Shown here one piece after another: positions 46,186-59,840 of a stretch of 64,000 nt of DNA (position 1 is its first letter; every line of letters starts with the position of its first letter). Location of the stretch: positions 62,001 through 126,000 of the forward strand of contig VZDJ01000056.1 of NCBI GenBank assembly GCA_008694505.1, read 5' to 3'. A program made the position numbers and the translations under genes. This DNA is from Cyanoderma ruficeps (taxonomy: Eukaryota > Chordata > Aves > Passeriformes > Timaliidae). Under the pieces are notes generated by a model that ran no database searches, had not been told where the DNA came from, and saw only the letters and a list, made by a program, of their open reading frames with translations.

Positions 46186-49100
46186 TCCCTCTCCCAGCTC
46201 TGGCAGTGTTTTATGTCTCACAGCCCCTGACCGGCTGGATCACCTTGGCAGATCCCAGCTCCCCGTGTCTCCCCTCACTACAGAGCTCATTTACACCAGA
46301 ACCCCGCGGGATTTTCCACTGTCACTTCCCGTGGAGTCTCTCCCACCCCTGCACTCTCACGGCACACTCCCTGTCACTCTGCATTTGCTCCTGGCTCCTC
46401 CTGTCCTCTCCCCGGGGCTCTGGGAAGGTTCTCAGCAGCCTTCCCCTCACGTCCTGTACCTGAAGCACTTCCCAGAATTCAAGTTACTCCTGCTGCTCCT
46501 AATTTCCTTTGCACTCCTTCTACACAAACTTGGCAGCTGCATTTGGGATATCCTGATCACGGTTATGTTTAATTTTGTATTGAAGCAGGGGCTGTGTATT
46601 AGCTGCACCATGAGGTGCTCCCAGCACCAGGTGAGTCAGGCAAACTCTCTCATGTCTTGCTTCGATAAAGAAGCCGCTTGCACATGATCATTCCCTCATA
46701 AAAACGAGAAGAATTTGATCCTTTCCTCCAGTTTCCAGTTATTTCATCTTTGCCATTTTTCTCTCCTACACTTCTGGCGACAAAAGAGCAAAATCTCGAT
46801 TTAATTTTTAAGACTTCTCCATATTTGACTACAGTTTGTTAAGGCTTCCCAGCACAGACTGTTCATTTGTATCTCCTCAGAGCTGGTCACAAAATGCAAG
46901 TCACAGAAAATCATTCATGGGACCTGTAGCCCATGAATATACAGTCATGACTGATAGAAAATTTTAATACTCGACTGTGACTAACTGAGATAAGCATATT
47001 ACAAAGAAAGAGGTTCATAATAAAATTCATTTTCCAAGGTCCATTTTGCAAAAAGCAGCTCATCTCTTTCTCACAGGGAACAGAACTTGGACTTGAAAAA
47101 AGGGTTTTGAATCTGAATCATTGGGATTTGCTTCCTTTGTTATTGAGATTTTCAGCCTTTTCTTTTTTGTTTTTAACTAATTTTTCAGAAAAAAGGAGGC
47201 TCAGATGCAGAATAACCCAAAGGAAAAAACACGCAAGGAAAATATTGGCCTAGAATAAAAAGGAAATTGAAGTTTAACAGAAATTTTTCTACATTTTTAA
47301 AAAAAGCAACAACTGGAACACAGGTACTGAGGGCTGGACTGTGCTCAGGTCTGTGCTCAGCCTCTACAGGGTGGTTTTAATCCCACCCAGTGATCAGTGA
47401 AAAAGTGTAGACCTTATGTAGACTCAAGATTAAAATGTTGTGGGCAGCTTTTGCATTGCTGGACAATTCTTTGGATCGTTTGACTGGCCCAGCGTCTTGT
47501 ATAGTTCAAGGAAACCACGTTAAAAGAGGAATATTTTGAAGAAAATAATTTCAAATATTTTTTGGATACCACCCCAGAACACTGGGGCAAGGTTAAAATT
47601 CTGACACCACCCTCAGCTGTTGCACAGTGAAAAACACCAGGCAGATTTCTGGCTGGAAAAACCCAACCCCCTCACCCATCCCCAAACCTTCCTGGTTTTT
47701 AGGGGTGTTTTTTAGGTTTTTGGTTGGGTTTTTTTTAGAGGGGGGGTTTCAATTGCTCCTCACACGGGTCCTGACACTGGTGCAGCTCATGCAGGACCAG
47801 GAGCTGCTCCTTCCAGAGCCCTTTGGAATGTGAGTCACGAGGCGCCATCGTGCCAAGGAGCAATCAGGAGCCAGCCACAGAGCTGGAAACAGAGCCCTTG
47901 ACTTTGAATCTGGATGGAATAATTAATTTTTATTCACTTGAAAAACCCTTTTTCTCCTCCTCCTAAGTGAAGAAGAGCTGGTCTCTTTCCACCTTTACAA
48001 ACAGGAAAAGCTGGGGAAACAGCTAAAGAAATCCATAGGAAGTGTCAATATTTGAAATAACTTTCCTTTGCCTGTGCTAGTGGGTGTGTCTTCGGTTGTA
48101 TGACTGCTCAGAGCTTTGGAGAATTGAGTAAAGAGCTGGATCATGAAAAATGCTCAAGATCCCCAGCAAACAGGAATTTATCCTTTAGTTTGGAACCAGG
48201 TCAGCTTTAAAAACCCCTCCTGCTAAAATGCCAAGTGCTCAGCTGAAGGATGGAACACAGAAAGAATGGTGCTAATACACTAAATTCACCATTCCTAAAA
48301 ATAGCTGTATTTTTAAAAAGGTATTTATGTGAGGATAAAGGCAAGGTTGGTCTGGTGTCCTCTCATTCTGTCAGCTCAGTGCACTTTGCCACAGAAATGC
48401 ACCCAAAATCCCAGGAGGATCCTTCCCCCATCCCCAGCCTGTGAAGGACACGAGTCAAAGCTCTTCCCAAAAGCCAGGGCTGGAAGAACATTAGGGCAGC
48501 TTTTCTATTTCTGTCTCCAAATGGTCTTCCCGTGGCCTGTGGGAAGAGCTCAGCTCCCAATTAACTCCCCATGACCTGTACCTTCATTTCTAACAGAAGA
48601 TGTGAAGCGTGGCAGCACAAAACAGAACCAGACCAGCACTGCAAGACGTGGAGAAAAGGGAAATGGCTGCATTAAAAAATCTCATTGAGCACGGCCCTGT
48701 GATGAGCTGGCACAGCCTGTCCCTATCTGCAGCAAAGGAGCAGCATTCATCTTCCCTCCCTGCTCCTCAGAAAGCTTTTCCACTGGGGGATGAATTGGCA
48801 AAATTTGGGAATGTTTTCCCAGGAAGGAACTGTTCTGTTGGATACACTGAGAGAGGGAATCAGCTTTAACTTGGTCGTGGTAGGAGCAAGCTGAAATCAC
48901 CAGGACACATCACACCTTGTGCATTTTGAGGTTCTGGTGCCACCACCAGCACTGCTCAGTACTCCAAGTGGTACCAAACTTCCCAGGACCTCCAAGGGCG
49001 CTGGGGTTTGTCCCTTTTTACAATGACTTCCTGATGTAAACAGTTACAGCCAGGAGTGCTTCAGCTCAGTGTTGAAGTAAAACAGTTCTTTTTTTACAAT

Positions 49101-50350
49101 TAAGATATTCAGAATGAATTATGAGGTGTGACAAACACAGTGCTCATTTTTAGTGATGGACCCCTGTGGCACCACCAGCTGAGGTAATGCTGGAGGAAAT
49201 CCCCTGGGGAACAGGGCACTGGAGGCTCTGAGCCAGCACTCTGCCCACAAACTGGGCTTTTTTTAGCTCCAAATGGGATTAGTTTGTATTTCTGCAAAGC
49301 AGGTGCACACTGTGCCCAAATCCCAGCTGTCCAGGTGATGTCATGGTGGGGCATAACACCAATTTACACCAATACCCAGAACATGCAGAGGTCAGGTCCT
49401 TGCAGGGAGTGCCCAGCACCTCGTCCTCCCACGCCCAGTGTGATGTACAGGACTGGGCCCTACAGAAAGCCAGGAATGTACAAACTGGACATTTGCAATT
49501 GTACCTTTACCCTAAATGTACAAATTCCCACTGGCCAGGGCACCACAGCCCTGGGGTGTCAGGAGGTGGGACTCTGATGGCATTTACACATCTTCATTAC
49601 AGCTGGAAATGCTTTATTTATTTAAATAGCTTTATTGCACTTTGACAGCTGGTGAGCCCTGGCCTCAGGCAATAGTGAGAGAGAGGTTGGTTTGCCATTG
49701 GAGGAAACGATTAGAAAACAGAAAAAACCATCCCCAGAGCTCCAAGCAGGGCTGATTGTGCAGCTGAAGGTGCCCGTTCCAAGACCCTGAGTCCCCTGTT
49801 TGCAGCAGCAGTTGATGATGGGTGCTCCCCAAGCCTGTGCTCAGCCTGTCCGAGCTGCACCTGCCTCTGGAACACCCCAGCCTGCGTGCAGTGAGTTATC
49901 AGTGAGACTGCACAGAACACAAACCAGCAACCTCGTCAGCAGTTCGTCCTGAGAGTTCAAAACAAGCTCCACATGCTGAGTTTCCAAAGGGAGGAGCCAC
50001 CAAAATCCTCCCAGCCTTTTCAAAGGCTGGAGAGACTCAGAGCAGGTCAGTTTGGCTCCACCAAAGCTCCACCTGCTCCTCACCAGCTTCCTGATCCCCA
50101 CAGAACCGATTCCCTGGGAGAGGATTCTCATTCAGCATGGGCTCCAGCCCCAGCTACAGACTCTCTGCTTTACATTCACCTGTTACCTATCAAAATTAGT
50201 ATAACCTAGTAAAATCACCCATTAGCTAGTCACCTGTTACCTATTTAAACATGCACATTGTTTGCTTGGGCTCTCCTGACAAAACCAGCCCAGAGCCGTC
50301 ACCTCTGGCCCTCTGTGTCACCTACAGATTGAACAATGACTGTTGTGACA
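46186..50350. other. Non-coding stretch, nothing recognised
   Basis: AT-rich with scattered GC-richer patches. ORFs of about 100-150 codons start in or after the LTR (46008-46463, 46265-46687) and have no splice or motif support. The word tcacctgttacctat occurs twice at about 50177 and 50229. Confidence 0.5.
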
Positions 50351-50352
50351 AT

Positions 50353-50475
50353 CATTATTAAATATTAATATTAAATAAGAATAAATAATATTAAGAAAGA
50401 ATATTAAATATATTAAAGAATATTATAATTATAAATAGTATTATAATATTATTTAATAAATAATATTAAAATTTA
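50353..50475. repeat. AT-rich low-complexity block
   Basis: Almost pure A/T made of degenerate taaata/aatatta words, including self-complementary runs such as attataatattatt. No defined unit length. Confidence 0.85.
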
Positions 50476-52629
50476 TCCAGTGCAGCATCCTTAAGACTGC
50501 ACTTAAACTCAGCTGCTCTGCAGTAATTCTAATTTACAGCCATGTTTGGGGAATTATCAGAATTACATCAAAAGTTTTGGAGAGCAGTGCCTTGGACACC
50601 TGGCACCCTGCACAAACCCACAGCAACCTCTGAGACAGAGGTCATGTCTGTTTCAATCCAAGTCCATGAATGTCCCATCAATTTCAGAGCCAGGGCAGCA
50701 GAATTAAGTTGCATTCTGGCTGTTGCACAGTTCTGTCAAAAAGCAGTAGCAGGCTCCCACACATTAACCATTGTTTAAATCATTCCTTCCCCTCCAAGAT
50801 GAAAATCACATTAACTTGCACTGCTCTGGCTTCTGTTTTCCCCATCCTCATAAAATAATTAATTAAATGTTGGAGAGAATTCCTTGGCCCCACGCTCCTG
50901 GGAGTATTTGGATTCAGTTTATCCAGATGTGCTGCTTGGGCAGGTGCTCTTTGTCTTGTGGGAAGCAGAAAAGAAAATATTACTGCGTAAGGAGTGAAAA
51001 CATTTCCTCACCTGGCTTCCAAACCACAATAAGTGAACTAAATTCCCCTTTTCTGCCTTTAGTGACAAGTTTACCAGCTGCAGTTGATGTCATTCAAATT
51101 CTCTTTTTGCCTCAATAATTAAAATATTGCCCTGTAATTGCAGTGGCATGAATTTGCAGTGCTCTGCTTATCACTGAGAGCAGTCTCCTGGATAATGCAT
51201 TCCCCAGAGTCACCTGCCTCTCCTCCACGTGCCTGCACTCGGGTTATCAGAGGTGCTTGCATCACCCTGAGCCATTCAGATAACACACCAGCCCCACGAG
51301 CAGCACGGGCTTTGATTTGATCACAAATTAATAATTACCATTCCCTCACCCAGGTTAAAGCCTAACCACAGCACTGCAGCTCACAAACCCCCTGATCCCT
51401 GTGGGATTCCTGGGATTCTACCTCAAAAATCTCAGCTTGGGACTCTTCAGAGGCATCAGGGCTGCAGGGCTGACTTATGGAAGAGGAAATTAAACCCTCC
51501 TTACACTGATAAATCAAGATTTATTCCATTATTATTTCAGATCTGATGACAAAATGAATCGTGGGTTAAATTTTAAGTGAATTTAAGCAATAACTGAGTT
51601 TGTTCTGGTTTAAGGCCACCATAACCTTTGTCCCTGGTTGAGGACAGAGCTGGAGCTGGGTCCCCTGGGAGCTGAAGGGGTTTCCTGGGAATGGTAATTC
51701 CACTGCCCAGGCAGCTGGGACTGAGCCCCCGTGTTCCCATACACAGCCCTCCTGAAACCTCGACTATTTTATCCCTTTTGTTTCCACTGGAACACACATT
51801 CCCTTTCTCACTAGAAAACAAGGAACACGGGCACTGCTTGTACAGGACACACACATTGTACTGTCCAAATTATCATCACCTTTTTTTTGCATGTTATGTT
51901 CCAAAATGTTGCATTTGCCTTGCACAGAACCTCCTGAACGCGTGACACGGCAGTGCAATTGTAGCTTTTCTAATTTTTCAAGTACATCAACACTAAATGG
52001 AACCTTCTGCGAGAATTAAGCCTATTTTGTAGCACTAAATTTCAGGTTCTCCAGGCCTCCTGAGTGGGAGTGAGTGCAGAAGGAGGATTTTCCATGAGGC
52101 CAGCAGAGCACTTTAATGAGACTTTAAAAGCCTGAATAATTCCCCCAGCCAGGGACACTGGGGGTACTGAGCAGGGCTGACTGTCTCCTTCAATTATCTG
52201 TTCAGCTGTGGCATTTCACACTTAATATTCCTGCTAAATAAAGAAATTCCCCTCAGATGCCACAGCATCTTCCTTTAATGGTACAGCTGATTCACTGACT
52301 GCATTTTTAACTAAAACCAGCCCTGAACCAACACTCAGCCCTCCTCAAATCTATCAAAGTTCACACTTGGGCCTCAATTTTGGCCTTGAAAGTCTTCAAA
52401 GATTTTTCTCCATCTCAGGAATTCCAGCTTAACTCATATACGAGGATAAACATCAAATATCCAGCCCTGAGAGCAGGCAGGACAGACAGGCTTTGCTGGG
52501 GAGCCCAGCATTGAACTGAATGAATTTGATCCCACTTTGAAACAGCAAAACTTCCCTTGGGAGCCTTGTGTATATTATTTTATCTGTAAATACACATTGA
52601 TACATCCACATAACACAGTTCTCCCTTAC
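50476..52629. other. Non-coding stretch, nothing recognised
   Basis: No ORF longer than 95 codons and no named repeat. Confidence 0.5.
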
Positions 52630-52788
52630 CTGGGCAGGCAAAGTTTTGTACTACAGGTTGGATGAGTATTTAAAGTGTAAATATCTTTCAGATCTTCATA
52701 CTTTTTTTTTGGTGTGTGTATCTCCAGTAACAATTCCACTAGCCAGATGTGTAATTGCCTGAGTGCCGTTAACTGATAATTGTTACCT
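52630..52788 (-). CDS. Weak isolated exon candidate
   Basis: A perfect donor CCCAG/GTAAGG and a good acceptor (caattacactcctttacag) flank 159 open bases, phase 2 to phase 2. The peptide includes LTALRQLHIWLVELLLEIHT and KKKYEDLKDIYTLN. No neighbouring exon was found to chain with it, and an open frame of 53 codons between two good sites can occur by chance. Confidence 0.2.
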
Positions 52789-54846
52789 CTGTAAAGGAGT
52801 GTAATTGCTTGCAGCTCCTGTTCCTGTTTAACTCCAAACCACCAAAATATCCACATTACGTGGCACTGCAATGAGGCCCAGAGGAAGGATGACCTTTCGC
52901 AAAGCAGTTTATGGCAAAGGAGGGCAGTTTGGCTCAGTAATAAAGACTGAGGACTTAAATGATTCACTTCAATCCCTCAGAGGATTTGAGCTCTCCCCAG
53001 ACACCTCTCTCCTTCCTGCTCCAGCTCCCCATTTCTTCCAGAGCTTTGTTCCAAGCTGACATTGCCCCTTCCAGTACTTGCTCCTCTTTTCTTTTTCCCC
53101 TTTTCCATTCACTGTCCACCCACAGTGGAGGAATTATGCCCTGAACCCCATGGCTGAAAACAACTTGACCACCCAAATTTCCCTCAGTTTGTAATTGTTC
53201 CGCCCGAAAAAATGCCGTGGAAAGCTTTGTAGGTAATATTTCAGAGAAGCTTTGGAAGGAAGGAAGAGGTGTGGAGTAAACAGCCAGCTGTATTTCCCTG
53301 TGCTCCCCAACACGAGCACATCCACCCAACACAGCTCCCTCAGGACGTGGGGTTTGGGCACAATCCCAAATCACACCACATTTTATGGCCTCTGGGATCA
53401 CCCAAACTCCAAGGAACCTCTCAAATGAGACCTGGCACGACACACAACCACCCTGAGTTAATGCTCCCAGCTACAGACCGCACGTGGAGCTCTTCCTAAA
53501 GAGAAACCACAGGTTTGTCTGAATTCCCAGAGATCTGCTCAGCAGCAGAACCTCCCTGCCCTCATTACTCTGTCAAATACACTTTTTGTTTTATTTCAGC
53601 CCCAAAACTGCTAAAAAACCCCAAACCCAACAGAGAGTAGGAGCTGATGAGGCAGGAGCAGAATCCCAAATTTCCATTGCTGCCAAAACATCTGCAGCTT
53701 CAGCACATGAAGGTTTTGAAAGCTTGCTCACCATAACATAAAGAATTTAATAGCCCAGAAATCACATAAGATATCAAATCACTGCTTTATTGTTAAACAT
53801 AAACAATCTCTGCAATCCTACAATCTCTGGCTGCAGTTTGTGCATTTGGATGATTGTTTTCACATCACATCTGTAGCTCTGGGACTCAGGAACTGAAACC
53901 CCCATGTGCTTCCAGTATCTGACATTTCAATACTGCCTTGATAGAATTTCCAAACGGCTCTTTGGACTCTCCAGCTGTGCTTGGGAATACTGGAGAAGGA
54001 AGGATACTTTGAAGTGGGGAACAGATATAAAATCTATGCAAGCACAGGGCAAGGGCTGGAAAAAGCAATTATCTCAATGTCTCACCTGCAAAGCACCAGG
54101 AATCGTTTTTTCAGGGGGAAAACCTACCCAGGCACTGCGTGGGTTAAAAGGAAGGCTATTAAATAGCAGGAAAATTAAAGCAAAAGCAAGAAAGAAACGT
54201 CTCTTGCAGGGTTGTCTCCTTGGGGGGACTTAGAGCCCCTCACACAGTGAAATCAGCCACAGGCAGAGCTGAAATTCTGAGATTAAAGGGGGAGTTTAGC
54301 ACCGTGTGCTGCTCAGGGCCGATCCTGGCTGAGCACACTTTACACCGAGCAGGGTAATTTCCACAAATGCCTGTCCTGAGCTACGGAACACGAGAAGAGG
54401 GGATGCACACACCCCCGCCTGCCTGCCCACTGCCTTTGTTCTCCACACCCCCTGGACTGCTGGATTACACGGCTAATCAGATGCTAAAACCGGTTTTAAT
54501 TTCGCCTGGAAGACAGATCGCTGTGCGAGGAGCGCTGAGGGGAGCAGGCTTTCGTTCATATTAAAATGATAGAGTGCTCCAGCAGCTGCCCAGGCAGCCT
54601 GGCAGCCCCGTCAGCAGCCAGAAAGTTAAACACATGCACGGCTTTTGTTTCTACAGCCAAATTAAAAAAAAAAACCCCAATCAACAAACCGAGCCCCAGA
54701 CCTGGAGGCATCATGTGCAGAGCAGCCAGGACCCCTTTTGGGAAGGGAATTAGCAATTCACATCACTCTGTTCACCTGCTAACAGGGCTGAGCACTGCAA
54801 AAGGCACGGAAAATGTAAAATATGTGGAGTTGCTTGGTGTTTGAAA
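52789..54846. other. Non-coding stretch, nothing recognised
   Basis: ORFs up to 159 codons (52964-53443 minus) lack motifs. 54300-54720 is somewhat GC-richer with scattered CpG, but not dense enough to call an island. Confidence 0.45.
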
Positions 54847-54893
54847 GGGGGGACAGGGATGGGGGACAGGGAGAAACTGAGGAGGGGGGGGGG
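54847..54893 (+). other. G-quadruplex motif followed by G10 run
   Basis: Four G-tracts separated by 2-3 bases (gggggg aca ggg at ggggg aca ggg, 54847-54871) satisfy the usual G3+N1-7 rule, followed by a run of ten G at 54884-54893. The structure would form on the + strand. Confidence 0.8.
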
Positions 54894-55019
54894 ATAAAAA
54901 CCAACAAGATTTCCGAAACTCACCCGTTATTCCCTGCAGATCAGCAGAAGCCAAAGTGCTCCTATGAGGGCTCTGATTTCCATTCCTTTCCTCTATCAAG
55001 TTCTTAACAGATTCAAACT

Positions 55020-55050
55020 TCAATTTCTTTCTTTTTTTTTTTTTTATTTT
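55020..55050. repeat. T-rich low-complexity tract
   Basis: A polypyrimidine/poly-T run (tttctttctttttttttttttt...) of about 30 bases. Confidence 0.7.
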
Positions 55051-55499
55051 TAATTCTTCCTTCAAAGCTATTTTTTGGTTAAATAATTGAAAAGCCTGCG
55101 AGCTGGAGCCCGTGTGACTCCAGCCAGGCTGTGAAGGCAGAGCTGGAAAGCTCTTTGGAACCTCCTGTCAGCTTTAAACATCACTTCTGAAATTAAGCAC
55201 GTTAACTATAATTAAAACAGATTATCGGCCACCTGTGCTGAGGGTTTTAGCAAGGTGCTTGGCCAAGGCACCATTCCATCAGAGCAGGCAGAGGAGTGAG
55301 CCACATCCATGGCAAGCTGTGGATGGAGGGGGAACTCAGCTGGCAGCAGCTGGAATTGCATGAGGTGCTGGTTTTATAAAGTCGTGAGTGTACCTGGGAG
55401 GAAGAGCAGCGCTCCTTCCCCAGACACAGAACTCATCAGCCTCAGGCCCACTGCTGAACAGCTCTTCATGGGCAAAGAACCCCTTAAACATGCCAAAAA

Positions 55500-55710
55500 C
55501 CATCTATATCTATATAGCTATATAGATATATCTATATTATACCTGTATAAGGTGGACTACCTTATATAAGTGTGTGTGCACATATATACATTTATACATT
55601 ACACACAATATATAATACATATATATTTATAAATTACGTTCGATATATAATAAATATATTTTCATATGTGTTTTATGTATTTATTTTATTTATGTGTGTT
55701 TATATTCTTG
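55500..55710. repeat. AT-rich low-complexity block with long palindrome
   Basis: Degenerate tatata/atatct repeats. Bases 55505-55530 form a perfect 26-base palindrome (tatatctatatag and its reverse complement). A second inverted repeat, tataaggt...accttata, follows at about 55546-55566. Such DNA can extrude cruciforms and is replication-slippage prone. Confidence 0.85.
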
Positions 55711-57391
55711 TTACCCCAGCTTTGCAGTGATGATGGCTTTGAACAGCCTGTTTTTATGCCAAGCCAAAGGTGTTTCCTCAGAGCCACCTCTCCCCTCCCA
55801 GCCAGGCTGGGTGGGATCTCCAGAGCAGGGTGGTTTCGGAGGATCTGCTCCTAAACCTCCTTAGAGGAGCTAAGCAGCACTGCACAAAATGAGGTTTTCT
55901 CTCCACTGGAGCATCCAGCTTTGAGGTTTGCTGAGGCATTCAGCACATCCCAAATCCAATTGCTTTAAGCAGCTTTCCGTGGGATCTCGTCTGCTGCTCC
56001 TGCCCCTGAGCCACACAGGCACAATGAGAGGGTGCAGAGGAAAAGCTGGGAAAGCTTTCCCTTGGAACAACCACCCCAGGAATGTTCCTCTGGGTCAGCA
56101 CCCTGCTGCTGCTGCACACTTTTAATTGAATCCACACCTGGGATGTCTAACAGCTAAAAGAGATGCGGCAAAAAGCAGCAGAAAAGAGGCAGCACAGAAT
56201 TGGCCAAATGAGTGGAAATTGTTACCTGCAGACAGGAAAGAGGATTTTCTCCACATCCTGTTAAACCAGTTCCTTCAGCTATGGGCAGCCCAATTTGTTT
56301 CTGGTGGTACCTCCCCCATTTTGCACAGCCAGAACAGACAGGATCACAAAATATCTCATGTAAGAAATACTTCATTGCTACTGGAGCAAGAGCTCCAATG
56401 TTTGCTTTATTCTGAAAATAAAGATAACTGAAAACTGTGTAAGAAGCAGAATCATTCCAAAAGCCATCAGTCTGAGGGTACACTTGGTACCATTTTCCAG
56501 GTTCATTGGTTGTCTCCTGAGGGCAAAATGTGAAATCCTGGCTGAGTTAGTGGGAGTTTCCCCACTGAGCGTCAATGGCATCAAAGCAGTGCCTGAAATT
56601 GCATTTCCATTCACTCGAACCACATGTAAGTAACAGGTTTATTTAGAGATGGATCTGACAGAAGAGTGATCACAGCAGCTGTCAGGAGGGAAATTCCTCC
56701 CTGCTCCTCATTCCATGTGTAAATACAAACAGCATGCACAGACTGTCACAGGGCACTACAAACATCCTGGCAGAGCCCTCCGACTTGGCATAAATGTGCC
56801 AGCCAAGGAAATTCACACAGGTTTATGCAACTTTCAACTTTCAAATTGGGGATTGGTTGATTTTTTGTTGGTTTTTTCCCCCCTTTTTTGTGTTTGACAT
56901 TTTTTCACAGTGCCAAAGGAGAACAGTGCACCTTTCAAACACAAACCCACAAAATATGTAAACCAGCACTTCTCCAAAACATTTAACTCAGTTTCTAATC
57001 TAACTTCCAGTTTGATCTGAGATTCTGAAAGTAATTTGAATACTCTGCACTGTTTGGGGATGCCATCAGCTTGAGCTCTGCACTCCATGCAATGTCAAAT
57101 AGATGACAGAAGAGCACTGATGCAATATCCAGCTTCTGTTCTGACCCCCTTGCCAGACTTCCCAGAGCTCAGAATCGCTTTCTGCTTATATGTAAGCACT
57201 GAACCACAGTGTTTGGGGAATTTGAACCAAGAGAAACTCCTGCCATGCCATCTTCCAAAACTCAGAGAGGCTCTAAACATCAAGAATTAGAAATCTAAGC
57301 CCTCATTTCCATGAAAAAACTCACTCTACAATATTGAAGATTACTTTTAAAATACACAATTAAATCAGGACATCACCACATCCATTACCAC
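55711..57391. other. Non-coding stretch, nothing recognised
   Basis: ORFs up to about 109 codons, no splice or motif support. No named repeat. Confidence 0.5.
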
Positions 57392-57511
57392 AGACTGGTT
57401 TGGGATGAAGGGACCTTAAAAATCATCTTATTCCACAGGCAGGGAAACCTTCCACTACCCCAGGTTTCTCCAAGCCCCATCCAACCTGGCTTGGAACATT
57501 GCCAGGCTGTT
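57392..57511 (-). mobile_element. CR1 LINE 3'-end fragment, minus orientation
   Basis: The + strand text ggtttgggatgaagggacctt...ccaagccccatccaacctggc is the reverse complement of the avian CR1 3' region. The CR1 3' end is at the left and the copy is 5'-truncated at the right near 57511. Confidence 0.85.
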
Positions 57512-59680
57512 TAAATGTAGAATAGAATAAAAAATAACCCCAAAGACAGAAGCTGCATTGCTGCGTTTTTATTTGGCTACCAGTGATGATAAAGTTTACA
57601 GCCAGGCCATGCTGCAGCAGTGCTGAACATCAAAACTGTTTGAAATTTGTATTGATCACCCGATAAAATCATACAGGCTTTAACTACCCACAGAAACAGC
57701 AGAAATAAATATGAACATTTATCCTCATCGTGTGCCTTTTATCCCTGTCCTTTTTTAGGGAACTCCAGCTGCAGAAATGGATGGGAAGGGGATGCTGAAC
57801 AAAGCAGCTCCCAAACAGCAGAACCCCTGCTCTGGGGAAAGCTCCCTCCCAGCTCAGCCATCCTCAGGAAAAGCCAATGGACAAACCACATCAATATTTG
57901 ATAGGGACATAACAAACTGCCTCAATACCAGAAGGGAGAGGGGAAAGAATTAAAAAATCCAGGGCACGTGTGAAGTTCTCTGGTAGATAAAGTCATGTCC
58001 TGATATCAATCATCTGGGACATGAACCCTGGAGCTGCCCCTCAGCTGGACAGCCTTTCTGGCCTTAGCTGCTTAATTAGAAGGATCTCCAGCTTGAAGAG
58101 GAGGAAACATTTGAAAAATATTTGCCAAAGAACCTCAAGCCTCAGTCTGAGACTTTTCCAGAGCCTGTCTTCCATTCAAGAACTAACAGAATTATATTTA
58201 TTTGCACACGAATTGATTATATTAAAGCTTTTGCAGCCTCTGCAAGGAATTACTTTGTGACACATAGGTTGGAGAGGGGGAAAAAAAGCTTCAGCAGCAG
58301 CAGCAAATTCCCCAGACACACCACAAATTCATTCAACAGAAGTAATTACTTTAGCAAATGTTGGTGGATTTTAATGCCAGGAGGAGGATTCCAGGTATTT
58401 TTAAAGCTTGTCAGCCTAGCTGATACCCAGAAACATCTCAAGCCGGAGTGATGTAACATTGACACAGCACTTAATCAGAAAAATAGGCAGTTTCTCCAAC
58501 AAAAGGGGTTTAGCAAATGCCACATTTCATTTTTATTAATATATTCAGAGCTGATGTCATGTGGTCTCTAGATTTCCCCTGGAGATATAGATTTGAAAAG
58601 TCCAGAGGGAAATGATAATTCTGTGTGCTGCTTTGTTGACATATGAGCTCTGAAATTACCATTGGAAAAAAAAAAATCCCAAGATCTGCAAAGATAATTT
58701 CACAACCCAGAGTGCTCCTAGCCCCGTGCTGGGGAGTTTTAAAAGCTTTTTGAAAGGAAAGTTATGAAGAATGTATGACTAGCACATATTCAGGCCAGAT
58801 TTTAAGGCCATTTTTTAAAGCACTGAGCAAAGTTCATCTCCCTTTTTAATGAACACCGACTGCTTGGACAAAATGTTTCCCTCCCTTCCCTCTCAGCAGA
58901 GTCAGACACAGTGAAATCCATCTTTTGTGCTTTGATAGATGTGAAAAATTAGAGACAGGGATGGAAAAGGCTGAGACTTCCTCGCAGGTCTCTTGTTTTC
59001 TTAGCAGCCCATCTGTATCAGACACATCTGGACATCAGCACCCCAAGGACATCCACGGCTCCTTTCTCTGCCTGCCCTGAAAAATTAGGGAAACAGCTCC
59101 TCTTATTAATCACCAGGCATCCTGAGGCAGGGGCAGGGAGGAGGCAGAGAGCAGGTACTGACCTCAGCACCCCAAAATGAGAGCCACAGCAGCCCCTGGG
59201 AGCCCTGGGAAATATTAAAGGTGAGAAGGTTTTCAGAAAGCTGTGAAAACAGGACCCAGAAACAGAAGGAGCTGAAGAATTTAGAATAAGCTGTAACTGC
59301 AAAGCTTGGAAGTAGGAAAAGTTACAATAGGACAGCAAGCAAGGACGTAAAACAATAGTCTGAGTCTTAGGTTTGGCTAGGATAGATCTTAAGACTGCAG
59401 AAAAATATGCTCCAGTGTTTCCCTGGTTTGGAGGAAATGGCCCTGCCAGCCTGTTTTTATGTGGATCTTTCCCTTATCTCTCACCATGGATTGTTCCAGT
59501 CACAAAACCAATGTGTGGGGACCCTGGGATGAGAGGACACAGGACAGCACAGCAGGGGCACAAAAGGCACTCCCAAAGTGTCATTTATACCCTTTCCAGC
59601 ATCACTCTTCACTCTCCATCCCATTGTTCTCCCGAGGAACACCAACAAGACAGGCATTAAAGGGATTAGTCTCCCTTTAG
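57512..59680. other. Non-coding stretch, nothing recognised
   Basis: No supported gene. A short CAG run lies at 58292-58304. Confidence 0.5.
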
Positions 59681-59840
59681 ACCTGGATTTGAGCCACTGT
59701 GCAAAACTCAATCATCTGAGCAACAAATCTGCTCAAGCACTTAGAATGTGCAGGTGGAACAAGTGCAAAATGCAGTGGTCCCTGAGCCTGGAAAAAGGAG
59801 AAACATCTGGGGACAAGTCTTTCAAGAGGCTTCCTTTAAG
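59681..59840 (+). CDS. Weak isolated exon candidate
   Basis: A good acceptor (gattagtctccctttag) and donor (TTTAAG/GTGTGT) flank 160 open bases, phase 1 to phase 2. The peptide contains LSHCAKLNHLSNKSAQALRM, then CRWNKCKMQW and KGETSGDKSFKRLPL. The cysteines are interesting, but no partner exon was identified and chance is likely. Confidence 0.2.

Noticed and set aside
46008..46463. 151-codon ORF
   Set aside because: Begins inside the LTR and has no retroviral or cellular motif.
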